Numbered from the stretch's first letter, positions 34,286 through 42,654 are shown. The stretch is DNA of 64,000 nucleotides from an uncultured Anaeroplasmataceae bacterium (GCA_910579215.1 CAJTTN010000002.1:186001-250000), one strand, 5' to 3'. Made by a program: numbers and translations. Notes: generated by a model from the letters alone, not told the origin.

Positions 34286-34801
34286 CTACTTATCATTTAA
34301 AAAATCTTCATTAACTTCAATATCTAAATCATCAATGTCATCGTCTTCGTTAACTATAGGCGTAAACACGGTAACTTGCATCTTAGTTTCTCCTATAACC
34401 TCTGCTAGAATTTCTAAATCAATATCTAATTTGATTTCATTATCTATAATTTTAGCATTTGTTACAGTAGGATGCTTTAATATTTTTGCTAATACATCAT
34501 CGCTATTTTTCAAATATTCATTAACGATTCTTTTGACCTTTATATCTTTTTTATAGGCGACCTTTTCTCTTAATACATCGGTTCTTGAATTTTCTTCAGT
34601 AGAATACCAAATATTAACCTCAAATTCGCCATTGATATCTACAAGGTCATTATTTCTGGTTGCTTCAAACTCATGATTAATAATCCAGCATCCTAATACT
34701 GAATAGGGATGCTTTGTTGTATTAATACTGTGCGTTATATGCATAGCCTTTTTACCTTTAGCTACTACTGCCTTAGTAACAATTTCACGGACTTCATTCA
34801 T
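34286..34801 (-). CDS. cotE: Outer spore coat morphogenetic protein CotE
   Basis: Recognised from the opening EVREIVTKAVVAKGKK, SVLGCWIINHEFEA, EFEVNIWYS, and the LAEVIGETKMQV segment, with the acidic C-terminal tail (NEDDDIDDLDIEVNEDF). 171 residues compares with ~181 in B. subtilis. CotE anchors outer coat proteins around the forespore. GGGAGG precedes the ATG. It lies alone between terminators, away from the other spore genes at 24-26 kb. Confidence 0.92.
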   Translation of the reverse strand: MNEVREIVTKAVVAKGKKAMHITHSINTTKHPYSVLGCWIINHEFEATRNNDLVDINGEFEVNIWYSTEENSRTDVLREKVAYKKDIKVKRIVNEYLKNSDDVLAKILKHPTVTNAKIIDNEIKLDIDLEILAEVIGETKMQVTVFTPIVNEDDDIDDLDIEVNEDFLNDK

Positions 34802-34822
34802 TATACATACCTCCCTAATCCT

Positions 34823-34830
34823 AGTATATG
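34823..34830 (-). promoter_or_regulatory. Possible sigma-E -10 element of cotE
   Basis: Minus-strand CATATACT matches the sigma-E -10 CATACAnT at six of seven defined positions, about 22 bases before the start codon. No convincing -35 is seen, which is common where SpoIIID assists. Confidence 0.4.
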
Positions 34831-34928
34831 AAAAAATAAGAATTTAAGTGCTATTAAGATGACAGACATTTCTTTTCCTTTGTTTTATTGTCCTCTATTA
34901 ATTTATTCTTTATCTTCTAAAAAAACAC

Positions 34929-34957
34929 TTGTCATTTTACTTTTTTTCCCTTATAAT
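34929..34957 (+). promoter_or_regulatory. Promoter of the THF-riboswitch/folT unit
   Basis: TTGTCA (34929-34934), 17 bases, TATAAT (34952-34957). Transcription would begin just before the riboswitch. Confidence 0.8.
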
Positions 34958-34969
34958 GTATCTATAAAA

Positions 34970-35083
34970 ACAGAGAAGAGAAATTGCGTAAAGTGCTTTA
35001 CTTAGGGAAGATGGGTATTGACGAACACAGTTGTGGCGGTAGTTTCTTGTATCCGCTGTAAGATTTATAGTGGATCTCTTTTT
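34970..35083 (+). promoter_or_regulatory. Tetrahydrofolate (THF) riboswitch
   Basis: Matches the folE/folT THF-I aptamer layout. P1 is ACAG (34970-34973) with CUGU (35056-35059). P2 is GAGAAAUU (34978-34985) with AGUUUCUU (35041-35048). GCGUAAAGUG is the conserved segment after P2, and GACGAA lies in the J region. A pseudoknot pairs GGGUA (35013-35017) with UAUCC (35050-35054). The 3' strand AUCCGCU can instead pair with AGUGGAU (35069-35075) before a T-run, forming a terminator. This gives a ligand-bound versus terminated switch. The downstream gene encodes a folate S-component. Confidence 0.82.
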
Positions 35084-35102
35084 AAAAGGAGGTCTTTTCT
35101 TT

Positions 35103-36302
35103 ATGAAAAAATTTATGTTTATATGGCGTTATAAGTTTACAATTCTTATGCTTTTATTTGTATTTTTTTTGTTAGGTTATTTTATAACAGAATATATGTA
35201 CAATGCAACACAGGCTAGGTATACCTATGTATTTACTTCTGAGCAAAGAGTTGATGAATTGCTTGAGGAAAGCTTTTATACAGAGGTTTTTGAGAAAATC
35301 GATGCTCATAATTTAGAAGCAGAAACAGATAGTACTTTGAAAAAGATAAGCTATGCAAAAATAGATTACAGCTCAATGTTAAAAAAAGCTAAGTATTCTA
35401 CAAATGATCTTTATCATGAATTTAGTATTCAAAAAAAATATTTTCCCTCCATTGTAAGTAGTACAACTGGGAAGGTGAATCAAAGTGAAAATAGAATAAA
35501 AAATTATTTTAATTTAGTATTGGGCTATACGGAATATCCTACAGAATTTGAAAGGGTGTATCTTTCGAATAACCAAAATCCATGGCTTATTGGAGGAATT
35601 AGTTCTGGGTGTTGTGCTCTAGTCCTTGTGATACTTTGTGGTTTTGTCATTGCATTTTATAAACAAGAGGAAATACCTATAGAAAATAATGCCACGATAT
35701 TTACCTCTATATTTCATAAAGCCTATTGGAAAAATACGCTTACCTTTATGCATGATGTGAAAAAATTATGTACAATAAGTGTATTATTTGGATTAATGAT
35801 GATTTGCAAGTTTATTCCTATTCCCTCAGGCTTTGGTAGTTTAGGGATTGGGTTTACCTATTTATTTTTTGCAACTATTTGCTTAATCTACGGACCAATT
35901 TGTGGTCTTTTTATAGGATTTTGTTCTGATATAATAGGATATTTTATACAGCCAGGAGGTATGTTTTTCCTAGGTTATACTTTAGATGCTATGCTTGCTG
36001 GATTCACATATGGGATTTGTTTTTATAAAAAAAGAATAACTCTTATGAATTGTATTACAGCAAGAGTAGTTGTAAATTTATTTGTTAATGTTGGCCTAGG
36101 ATCCATTTGGTGGAAAACGATATATAATTTAAATTGGGAGGCTTACCAAACCTATGTCTTGCTAACCTCTTTACCTAAAAATGTTTTGTATCTCTTACCT
36201 CAAAGTATTTTATTATATTTATTATTTAAGGCGATAGCTAAGCCTTTGAGTTCCTTTGGATTAATTGATGAGAGGATTAGTGAAAATGTTAAATTATTTT
36301 AA
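35103..36302 (+). CDS. folT: FolT-like ECF folate transporter S component with N-terminal membrane-anchored extension
   Basis: The C-terminal ~175 residues (about 225-399) match FolT, the folate-binding S component of ECF transporters (GFGSLGIGFTYLFF, LIYGPICGLFIGF, GFTYGICFYKKRITL). Preceding it are ~200 extra residues: a transmembrane helix at about 10-32, an extracytoplasmic domain at 33-170, and a second helix at about 165-190. The extension has a TM-domain-TM topology like polysaccharide co-polymerases (Wzz), but I do not identify it. GGAGG lies 10 bases before ATG 35103, downstream of the riboswitch terminator. Confidence 0.85.
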   Translation: MKKFMFIWRYKFTILMLLFVFFLLGYFITEYMYNATQARYTYVFTSEQRVDELLEESFYTEVFEKIDAHNLEAETDSTLKKISYAKIDYSSMLKKAKYSTNDLYHEFSIQKKYFPSIVSSTTGKVNQSENRIKNYFNLVLGYTEYPTEFERVYLSNNQNPWLIGGISSGCCALVLVILCGFVIAFYKQEEIPIENNATIFTSIFHKAYWKNTLTFMHDVKKLCTISVLFGLMMICKFIPIPSGFGSLGIGFTYLFFATICLIYGPICGLFIGFCSDIIGYFIQPGGMFFLGYTLDAMLAGFTYGICFYKKRITLMNCITARVVVNLFVNVGLGSIWWKTIYNLNWEAYQTYVLLTSLPKNVLYLLPQSILLYLLFKAIAKPLSSFGLIDERISENVKLF

Positions 36303-36338
36303 GCTAGAGGGTAGACGATTATCTTTATTAAAATTAAA

Positions 36339-36366
36339 TTGACATTTATATAAAAAAGATTATAAT
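36339..36366 (+). promoter_or_regulatory. Promoter of the antiporter gene
   Basis: TTGACA (36339-36344), 16 bases, TATAAT (36361-36366), immediately upstream of the fluoride riboswitch. Confidence 0.8.
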
Positions 36367-36373
36367 AGGTGTT

Positions 36374-36470
36374 GGGAATGATGTTCTCCCTTGTGTTACA
36401 CAAAACCGCTTTAAATGGCTGATGACGTCTATAAGTTTTTTCTTATGGCTAAATCAGCCTTTTCTATTTT
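36374..36470 (+). promoter_or_regulatory. Fluoride (crcB-motif) riboswitch
   Basis: The aptamer shows GGGA (36374-36377) with UCCC (36387-36390) enclosing AUGAUGUUC, then AACCGCU and GGCUGAUGACGUCUAU. This is the crcB-motif order GAUGGnGUUC, AACCGC, CUgAUGACnnCUAY. The pseudoknot pairs GAUGU (36380-36384) with ACGUC (36425-36429), five pairs. GGCUGAU (36417-36423) can alternatively pair with AUCAGCC (36453-36459) before a U-rich run, giving a terminator that excludes the aptamer. Fluoride would therefore permit read-through. Confidence 0.88.
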
Positions 36471-36483
36471 TGGAGGAGAGTCT

Positions 36484-37686
36484 ATGTTTTTAAGTTTAGG
36501 ATTAATATTTGTTTTAGGTGTAAGTGGTGGCATAATTTTTGAGAAAATAAAAATCCCAAAGTTGGTATGGTATTTGTTGCTAGGGATTTGCTTAGGACCG
36601 TCCTTAGGAAATGGCATTGATCCTTTATTGTTGCAAATTTCTTCCTATTTACGTCAGATTGCTTTAGTAATTATTTTGACACGTTCTGGGTTATCCTTGG
36701 ATTTGAGAACCTTAAAAAAAGTGGGAAGACCTGCAATCTTAATGTGCTTTCTTCCTGCTTGCTTTGAAATTGTTGGAGTTTCAATTTTTGGACCTTTATT
36801 TTTGAAAATTAGTTATACAGAAGCATTACTATTAGGAAGTGTATTAGCTGCTGTATCTCCAGCCGTTGTAGTTCCTAGAATGATAAAGCTAAAGGAAAAC
36901 GGATATGGAGGTTCTCTTCCAGAGGTGGTTATGGCTGGTGCTTCATGTGATGATATAGTTGTAATTATCCTATTTTATGCTTTTAAAAATTTGGTTTCGA
37001 ATCAAACGCTCCAAAATTCTTTGTTACAAATTCCACTAAGTATTATTTTAGGAATCCTTTTAGGGATAGGTATTGGCTTAGGAGTTGGGTATACTTTTAA
37101 TAAGATAAAATTGCCTACAGTTATACAAATCCTTTTGATGCTGGGAGTATCCTTTCTAATGATTGCCTTAGAAGAACTAGCAAAAAGCTATATCAAAATT
37201 TCTGCATTGCTAGGGATAATTGTTATGGCTCTAATCGTTCAACGCATGAACAAGGATAGGGTGAAAGAAATTCAAAAGGGCTATAATAATCTTTGGAATG
37301 GCTTTGAAATTCTTTTATTTGTACTTATTGGATGTGCAACAGATATCTATTATGCATTTTCAAAAGAAGGAGCAATCCTACTAGGAATCTTATGTATATC
37401 TTTAATATTTCGGTCCTTGGGTGTACTTTTATGTGTACTTAAGACGCCTTTTCATTTTAAAGAAAAAGTATTTATTTTATTCTCCTATCTTCCAAAAGCC
37501 ACCGTTCAGGCTTCTATTGGTGGCATTGCTCTAAGTGAAGGACTATCTTGTGGACCCTTAGTTCTTACTTCTGCAGTAATAGCAATTCTTTTTACAGCAC
37601 CATTAGGCGCTTTTCTTATGGATATAAGCTATAAAAAATTATTAAAGTTGTCTCCTACTCAAACACAAGAATTAGCAAATGGATAG
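36484..37686 (+). CDS. Cation:proton antiporter (CPA family)
   Basis: 400-residue polytopic membrane protein with about 12 helices. RSGLSLDLRTL and SVLAAVSPAVVVPRM, with the GASCDDIVVII motif (the paired acidic site), mark the monovalent cation:proton antiporter-2/KefB-like fold. ATG 36484 has GGAGGAG upstream. Because the mRNA carries a fluoride riboswitch, a role in fluoride stress is indicated: either ion/pH balance that accompanies fluoride exposure, or fluoride export itself. No crcB/Fluc gene is adjacent. Confidence 0.85.
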   Translation: MFLSLGLIFVLGVSGGIIFEKIKIPKLVWYLLLGICLGPSLGNGIDPLLLQISSYLRQIALVIILTRSGLSLDLRTLKKVGRPAILMCFLPACFEIVGVSIFGPLFLKISYTEALLLGSVLAAVSPAVVVPRMIKLKENGYGGSLPEVVMAGASCDDIVVIILFYAFKNLVSNQTLQNSLLQIPLSIILGILLGIGIGLGVGYTFNKIKLPTVIQILLMLGVSFLMIALEELAKSYIKISALLGIIVMALIVQRMNKDRVKEIQKGYNNLWNGFEILLFVLIGCATDIYYAFSKEGAILLGILCISLIFRSLGVLLCVLKTPFHFKEKVFILFSYLPKATVQASIGGIALSEGLSCGPLVLTSAVIAILFTAPLGAFLMDISYKKLLKLSPTQTQELANG

Positions 37687-37698
37687 GATTTTTAAATG

Positions 37699-37727
37699 CT
37701 GAAGAAAATAAATTATTATTTTCATCA
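37699..37727. repeat. Imperfect inverted repeat in the antiporter-AraC gap
   Basis: CTGAAGAAAATAA pairs with TTATTTTCATCAG with one mismatch. No T-run follows on the plus strand. It might be an mRNA 3'-end structure. Confidence 0.4.
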
Positions 37728-37815
37728 GGAGCTATAGGACAAAAGAATCTCCTTAATGACAAGATATTTAAATTTAAAACCCTTATACTATGTATGATGA
37801 AAGGAAGGAATTGAA

Positions 37816-38691
37816 ATGGAATGGGTAACCTGTATTAAAGAAACAATTCGCTTTATAGAAGAACATTTGACTGAAAAATTTACTATTGATGATGTTGCAA
37901 AGCATGTTGCGCTTTCTTCCCTTTACCTACAAAGAGGATTTCAAATTATAACAGGATTTAGTTTGGGAGAATATATTAGAAATCGACGGTTATATGAAGC
38001 TGGAAAGGAAATTCTAGCTACTGATGATAAGATGATAGATATCTCCTATAAATACGGGTATGAAACACCAGAAAGCTTTTCTAAAGCCTTTTTAAGATTT
38101 CATGGATATTCCCCTCTTGCGTGTAGAAAAAAGCATAAAGATTTACATACCTTTCATCGAATTCAAATTGAAATTAATGTTAAAGGAGGAAATGATATGG
38201 ATTTTAAATTTGAAGAATTAGATACTTTTAAGGTGATTGGTTTATCAAGAGATATTTCGTTTGAAGCCTCTTATACAGATATTCCTTCCTTTTGGAATGA
38301 ATTTTGTCAAAGCATCTCAAGTGGTTCAAAAGAAATGTTAAAAGAGGCTATCTTAAATCATTGTATTGGTGAATTAGGCATTTGCTTTGGGGAAATAGGA
38401 AATACTAAAACCTTTAAGTACATGATTGGAGGCTTCTATGATAAAGGACCGGTTCCTAAAGACTTAGAGGTGGTAGAGATACCTAAAAATTTATGGGTGA
38501 AATTTAAGAGTGTTGGTGCTATGCCTAATGCAATACAGGAGCTTAACACAAGAATTTTCAAAGAATGGTTACCTGGAAACAAGGATTATGAAATTGCTGC
38601 TGAATACAATATTGAGTGGTATAGTAGGGATAAAAATATGAATTCTTCAGAATATATTTCTGAGATTTGGCTTCCAATAAAAAGAAAATAA
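37816..38691 (+). CDS. AraC-family regulator with GyrI-like effector domain
   Basis: The N-terminal ~110 residues form two helix-turn-helices (FTIDDVAKHVALSSLYLQ, MIDISYKYGYETPESFSKAF, RFHGYSPLACRK). The C-terminal part (from about residue 120) is a GyrI/BmrR-like small-molecule-binding domain, as in Rob/MarA-type regulators of multidrug response. It sits just upstream of a MATE efflux pump and plausibly regulates it, although a terminator separates the two genes. GGAAGGA precedes the ATG. Confidence 0.9.
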   Translation: MEWVTCIKETIRFIEEHLTEKFTIDDVAKHVALSSLYLQRGFQIITGFSLGEYIRNRRLYEAGKEILATDDKMIDISYKYGYETPESFSKAFLRFHGYSPLACRKKHKDLHTFHRIQIEINVKGGNDMDFKFEELDTFKVIGLSRDISFEASYTDIPSFWNEFCQSISSGSKEMLKEAILNHCIGELGICFGEIGNTKTFKYMIGGFYDKGPVPKDLEVVEIPKNLWVKFKSVGAMPNAIQELNTRIFKEWLPGNKDYEIAAEYNIEWYSRDKNMNSSEYISEIWLPIKRK

Positions 38692-38698
38692 AAAAGCT

Positions 38699-38727
38699 GA
38701 CCTAAATCTTAGCATTTAGGTCTTTTT
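38699..38727 (+). terminator. Intrinsic terminator of the AraC regulator
   Basis: GACCTAAAT (38699-38707) pairs with ATTTAGGTC (38714-38722), followed by five T. Confidence 0.88.
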
Positions 38728-38783
38728 CGTTGACGAGGTAAAGTAGAAATGCTATAATTCTTTTTGTTATCGAGGTGTTGCTT

Positions 38784-40157
38784 GTGGCAGTAGTAAGAGA
38801 GGATTTGACAATAGGGGCTCCTTTAAAAAAAATATTATGGTTTAGTTTGCCTTTAATGTTTTCTAATTTATTGCAGGTTTTATTTAATATGTCTGATGTT
38901 GCTATTGTTGGAAGATTTGGCTCAAAGGAGGCTTTAGGTTCTGTAGGCTCAACATCTATCTATGTCATTTTATTCACAGGTATTTTGATTGGTATTGGAA
39001 GCGGCATAAATGCTTTGGCGGCTAGATATTTAGGTGCAAAGGATGATGAACGTGTTGCTAGGATATCCCATACTGGTCTTTGGATAAGTCTCATTATAGG
39101 ATTTTTTTTATTACTTATTGGGATAGCTTTAGCTCGACCAATTTTAGTCCTATTATCTACTAAACCAGAGCTTTTAGAGAATGCAGTTCTTTATGTTTCT
39201 ATTGTTTTTCTAGGTTTGCCAGCCTTAGCTATCTATAATTATGGTAATGGTATTTTGAGTGCAGATGGGGATACAAAGCGTCCTTTGCTTTTTTTGGCTT
39301 CTTCAGGAGTTATAAATATCATTCTCAATTTAATATTTGTTATTTTTTTGAAATGGTCTGTTGTTGGTGTTGCCTTAGCAAGTATTATTTCTCAGTATTT
39401 ATCTGCAATAATGATTATACTTACTTTGTGTCTTTCTAAGCGATCATATCGACTACGTCTACCTCAATTAAAGATTCATAGAAGAGAGGCAAAGGCTATT
39501 TTAGGATTAGGCCTTCCAGCAGGAATACAAAATGCAATATTTTCCATGGCTAACCTATTTATACAATCAGGAGTAAATAGCTTTGACACTATTATGGTAG
39601 AAGGTAATGCAGCTGCAGCAAATGCAGATGCCTTGATCTATGATGCAATGGCTGCTTTTTATATGGCAGTTTCAAGCTTTATTGCTCAAAATTTTGGAGC
39701 AGGAAAGAAGCATAATATTTTGAAATGCTACTTTATAGGTTTGCTATACTCTAGTGTAATTGGCTTTGTACTAGGTATGGGATTCTTTCTTTTTGGAAAA
39801 AATTTTTTAGCCCTATTTACAGAGGATAAGGAAGTTATAGATGCAGGAATGAGTAGACTTCTTATAATGGGATGCTCCTATTTTATCTCTTCCTTAATGG
39901 ATTGTACGATAGCTGCTTTAAGAGGACTTGGGAAAACAATAATTCCTATGATATTATTAGTATTAGGCTCCTGCATATTCCGAATTATTTGGGTTTATAC
40001 CATTTTTGGTCATTTTAAAACAATAGAATCTCTATACCTGCTGTACCCTGTTTCTTGGCTTTTAACAGCCACAATAGTAATTCTTTATTTCATTTATATT
40101 TATAGAAAATTTTTTATAGCTAATAAAAATGAGTCTGCTTTATGCTTAGACAATTAA
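38784..40157 (+). CDS. MATE-family efflux transporter
   Basis: About 457 residues with 12 predicted helices. PLMFSNLLQVLFNMSDVAIVGRFG and the repeat-related segments (GLPAGIQNAIFSMANLFIQ) are characteristic of multidrug and toxic-compound extrusion proteins. It exports drugs or toxins by sodium or proton exchange. GTG 38784 is chosen with GAGGTG 6 bases before; the track of in-frame codons extends to a GTG at 38775, inside that site. AraC/MATE neighbours form a likely drug-response pair. Confidence 0.88.
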   Translation: MAVVREDLTIGAPLKKILWFSLPLMFSNLLQVLFNMSDVAIVGRFGSKEALGSVGSTSIYVILFTGILIGIGSGINALAARYLGAKDDERVARISHTGLWISLIIGFFLLLIGIALARPILVLLSTKPELLENAVLYVSIVFLGLPALAIYNYGNGILSADGDTKRPLLFLASSGVINIILNLIFVIFLKWSVVGVALASIISQYLSAIMIILTLCLSKRSYRLRLPQLKIHRREAKAILGLGLPAGIQNAIFSMANLFIQSGVNSFDTIMVEGNAAAANADALIYDAMAAFYMAVSSFIAQNFGAGKKHNILKCYFIGLLYSSVIGFVLGMGFFLFGKNFLALFTEDKEVIDAGMSRLLIMGCSYFISSLMDCTIAALRGLGKTIIPMILLVLGSCIFRIIWVYTIFGHFKTIESLYLLYPVSWLLTATIVILYFIYIYRKFFIANKNESALCLDN

Positions 40158-40183
40158 AAAAATAAGAAGGTAGGCTTTAAATT

Positions 40184-40219
40184 TCCACAATTCTATAAAG
40201 AAAGCTTGTGGATTTTTTT
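40184..40219 (+). terminator. Intrinsic terminator of the MATE gene
   Basis: TCCACAA (40184-40190) pairs with TTGTGGA (40206-40212), followed by seven T. Confidence 0.8.
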
Positions 40220-40294
40220 ATCTTATCAACAATTTTTTTGTTGGGATTAGTAGATATATTTTCTTTATTCTTAGTAGTTTTCATAATCAATATA

Positions 40295-40303
40295 TGCTAT
40301 AAT
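40295..40303 (+). promoter_or_regulatory. Extended -10 of the membrane protein gene at 40353
   Basis: TGC followed by TATAAT (40298-40303). The expected -35 (TAGTTT) is weak. Confidence 0.45.
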
Positions 40304-40352
40304 CATAGGGTAGTATTGTCGAAATAAATAGAAATAAAGGAAGAGAAGTAGT

Positions 40353-41240
40353 ATGGTTAATAAGGGAATTAAAAATTTTTTCACATGTTTAAAGTACTTT
40401 TTCACTCCTCTAGGAACGATGTTTTTAGGCATCATGATTGGGATTTCCTTTTTCATTCCATGCATAATGTCAGCAATACAGACGTTTGTAAATGGTATAG
40501 GAGCTTTAGGAGAAAGTGTGCATCTTGATTTTACTGAGGTTTGGAATACCCTTTGGGAGCATATTACAGCATTAGATTGGAATGAACCAAATGAAGCTTT
40601 GAATACCCTATTGAAGGTAGACTGGTTAACGCAAACTCTTACTGAAATTGTAAGTACCATTTTAGGTACAGACTTTGAATTGTTTAAATTGCAAATTATA
40701 GAGCTCATTCAGGAGTTAACCAATAGCGTTATTTTAGCTTTTGTTATAGTTTTTATCTGGTGGCTGATTGGTTTTATTGCTGGCTATATTCTAATACGCA
40801 TCTTAATAAGAAGAACTATCGCCAAAAGAGGATTATGGAAATATATAATATCAATTTTGTTTAATGCTTTTTTATCAGCAATGTTTGTCATCGTTTGTGC
40901 TATCCTATATGCTATATGGAAGCCAAGCATAGCAATATCCTTCATTCTCATCATTTTTTTGATTGAGTTTTTTGGTTTAGTTGAGGCTTTTTTAATTCAT
41001 GGAAGAGGTGTGGTACCATTTAAAAAAGTGGTCAATTTAAAAAATGTTGGCGCATATCTAATTACAAATATAATGATTTTTTTAATAGCTTTAAGCTTCT
41101 CTTTAATTGCTATTATAATTAATGTCCTTTTAGGGATCTTTGTTGGCTTATCTTTATTTGAAATTGCATTCTTAGTCATTAGTATGAATGCTGAATCCTA
41201 TGTCAAGGGATTAACTGAAAAATCTTTAGAAATGGCTTGA
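40353..41240 (+). CDS. Multi-pass membrane protein of unknown function
   Basis: 295 residues with about six hydrophobic helices and a soluble loop at about 45-115 rich in acidic and aromatic residues. It is not recognised. The first helix follows a short basic N-terminus. It ends six bases before the next gene's ATG (stop at 41240, start 41246), so it is co-transcribed with the flavodoxin-ferredoxin gene. This linkage is the only functional hint. Confidence 0.65.
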   Translation: MVNKGIKNFFTCLKYFFTPLGTMFLGIMIGISFFIPCIMSAIQTFVNGIGALGESVHLDFTEVWNTLWEHITALDWNEPNEALNTLLKVDWLTQTLTEIVSTILGTDFELFKLQIIELIQELTNSVILAFVIVFIWWLIGFIAGYILIRILIRRTIAKRGLWKYIISILFNAFLSAMFVIVCAILYAIWKPSIAISFILIIFLIEFFGLVEAFLIHGRGVVPFKKVVNLKNVGAYLITNIMIFLIALSFSLIAIIINVLLGIFVGLSLFEIAFLVISMNAESYVKGLTEKSLEMA

Positions 41241-41245
41241 AATGT

Positions 41246-42025
41246 ATGAATTTACTAGGAATATACTTTAGTGGAACAGGAAATACAAAATATTGTGTGA
41301 ATACTTTAATAAAGGGATTGGATGAAAAGGGGTTGGCCTATTCTATAGAAGATAAAGAAAGTATTGCCAAGATTAGGGAAAGTGAATTTATCATTTTTGG
41401 ATATCCAATTTATTATTCTAATTTACCTAAGATAGTTAAGGAGTATATCATAAATAATAAAGAGATATTTATTAAAAAAAAAATTTTTGTAGTGGTTACT
41501 ATGGGATTGTTCAGTGGTGATGGAGTAGGGTGCTCAGCAAGAGTATTTAAAAAAATTGGAGCACAAGTATTAGGTGGTATCCATGTTAAAATGCCTGATT
41601 GTATAGGAGATATTCGACTTCTTAAAAAAAGTGATAAGGTAAATTATAAAATTATGTCGAAGGCAAAACGTAAACTTATGCGCACAGCTTATAAAATTAA
41701 GCATCATCATATTCCTAAGCAGGGCATGAGTATATGCTCTCAGTTTCTTGGATTTTTTGGGCAACGATTATATTTTAGAAATCCTGAAAAATATTATAAA
41801 AAAATCAAGGCAGATTCATCTAAGTGCATAGGCTGTGGACTTTGTGCTATAGATTGTCCAATGGCAAATATATCTATTATCCATGGGACTGCTCAATTCA
41901 ATTCCGTATGTACTTTATGCTATAGATGCTTCTCTAAATGTCCGACAAAAGCCATTACAATTTTAGGGAAAAAGGTTTATTCCCAATGGAATATTGAGAA
42001 AATAGGAGAGATAAAAGATGAGTAA
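41246..42025 (+). CDS. EFR1-type flavodoxin-ferredoxin protein
   Basis: The N-terminal ~150 residues are flavodoxin-like (YFSGTGNTKYC is the FMN phosphate loop, FGYPIYYSNLPK a second FMN-binding loop). The C-terminus has two ferredoxin-type 4Fe-4S motifs (CIGCGLCAIDCP, and CTLCYRCFSKCP). This matches EFR1-family electron-transfer proteins of anaerobes, whose partners are poorly known. The start lacks a strong ribosome-binding site. It overlaps the NUDIX gene by 8 bases. Confidence 0.85.
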   Translation: MNLLGIYFSGTGNTKYCVNTLIKGLDEKGLAYSIEDKESIAKIRESEFIIFGYPIYYSNLPKIVKEYIINNKEIFIKKKIFVVVTMGLFSGDGVGCSARVFKKIGAQVLGGIHVKMPDCIGDIRLLKKSDKVNYKIMSKAKRKLMRTAYKIKHHHIPKQGMSICSQFLGFFGQRLYFRNPEKYYKKIKADSSKCIGCGLCAIDCPMANISIIHGTAQFNSVCTLCYRCFSKCPTKAITILGKKVYSQWNIEKIGEIKDE

Positions 42026-42467
42026 AATGGAGAAAGTAGAATTGACTGTACTATGTCTAATTGAAAACGAAACCCAATATCTATTACAAGATCGAATCAA
42101 AGAGGACTGGAAAGGCTATACTATGCCTGGTGGACATGTAGAACCTGGAGAATCTATTGTTGATGCCGTTATTCGTGAAGTTAAGGAAGAGACGGGGTTA
42201 ACGATAAGAAATCCAAAGCTATGTGGTGTAAAGCAGTTCCCTATAGAAGAGGGGAGATATATTGTTTTTTTATTTCGTGCTAATCATTTTGAAGGTAGGC
42301 TTGTGTCATCTGAAGAAGGGAAAATGCATTGGATTTTAAAGGAAGAGCTTAAGGAAGTAAACCTTGTTGAAGATTTTGAGGAATTACTTAAAGTTATGCT
42401 TAATGATTCTTTTAATGAATTTCAGTACGTTGTAGAGGATGGACAGTGGATTCCAGTACTAAAATAA
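42018..42467 (+). CDS. NUDIX hydrolase (MutT/8-oxo-dGTP type)
   Basis: The NUDIX box GGHVEPGESIVDAVIREVKEETGL is present (shown here split: GGHVEPGES and REVKEETGL). The 149-residue length and the KHWIL-like region fit a MutT-like 8-oxo-(d)GTP diphosphatase that cleans the nucleotide pool. GGAGAG precedes ATG 42018. Linked to the redox protein upstream. Confidence 0.88.
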   Translation: MSKMEKVELTVLCLIENETQYLLQDRIKEDWKGYTMPGGHVEPGESIVDAVIREVKEETGLTIRNPKLCGVKQFPIEEGRYIVFLFRANHFEGRLVSSEEGKMHWILKEELKEVNLVEDFEELLKVMLNDSFNEFQYVVEDGQWIPVLK

Positions 42468-42533
42468 TCTTTTATACTGAATTTTTTTACTTAATTTTAC
42501 TAAAGAAAATTGTTTAAAAATTTATAAAATTAA

Positions 42534-42562
42534 TTGACATAGCAAATCAGTTTTGATATAAT
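42534..42562 (+). promoter_or_regulatory. Perfect-consensus promoter of rplKAJL
   Basis: TTGACA (42534-42539), 17 bases, TATAAT (42557-42562). Confidence 0.9.
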
Positions 42563-42595
42563 ATACAAGCATGTTTATGGTGACATAGGCATGGA

Positions 42596-42628
42596 GTGGG
42601 AGGATTTGTTTGAAATCTGTTGAACCAC
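42596..42628 (+). promoter_or_regulatory. L1-binding site mimic in the rplK leader
   Basis: GTGG (42596-42599) pairs with CCAC (42625-42628), GAG and TGTTGAA form an internal loop, and GATTT (42603-42607) pairs with AAATC (42613-42617). The GUGGGAGG...UGAACCAC pattern copies the 23S rRNA L1-stalk (helices 76-78), where GUGGGAGG and UGAAAUACCAC occur. L1 would repress translation of rplK-rplA. It is followed by the rplK ribosome-binding site. Confidence 0.65.
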
Positions 42629-42654
42629 ATCATTGAAAGAAGGAGGAAACAATT

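Noticed and set aside
36415..36483. Longer antiporter N-terminus
   Set aside because: The upstream codons lie in the fluoride riboswitch; ATG 36484 has GGAGGAG.
40271..40708. Minus-strand frame opposite the membrane protein at 40353
   Set aside because: It overlaps a plus-strand gene with clear hydrophobic helices and has no start signals.
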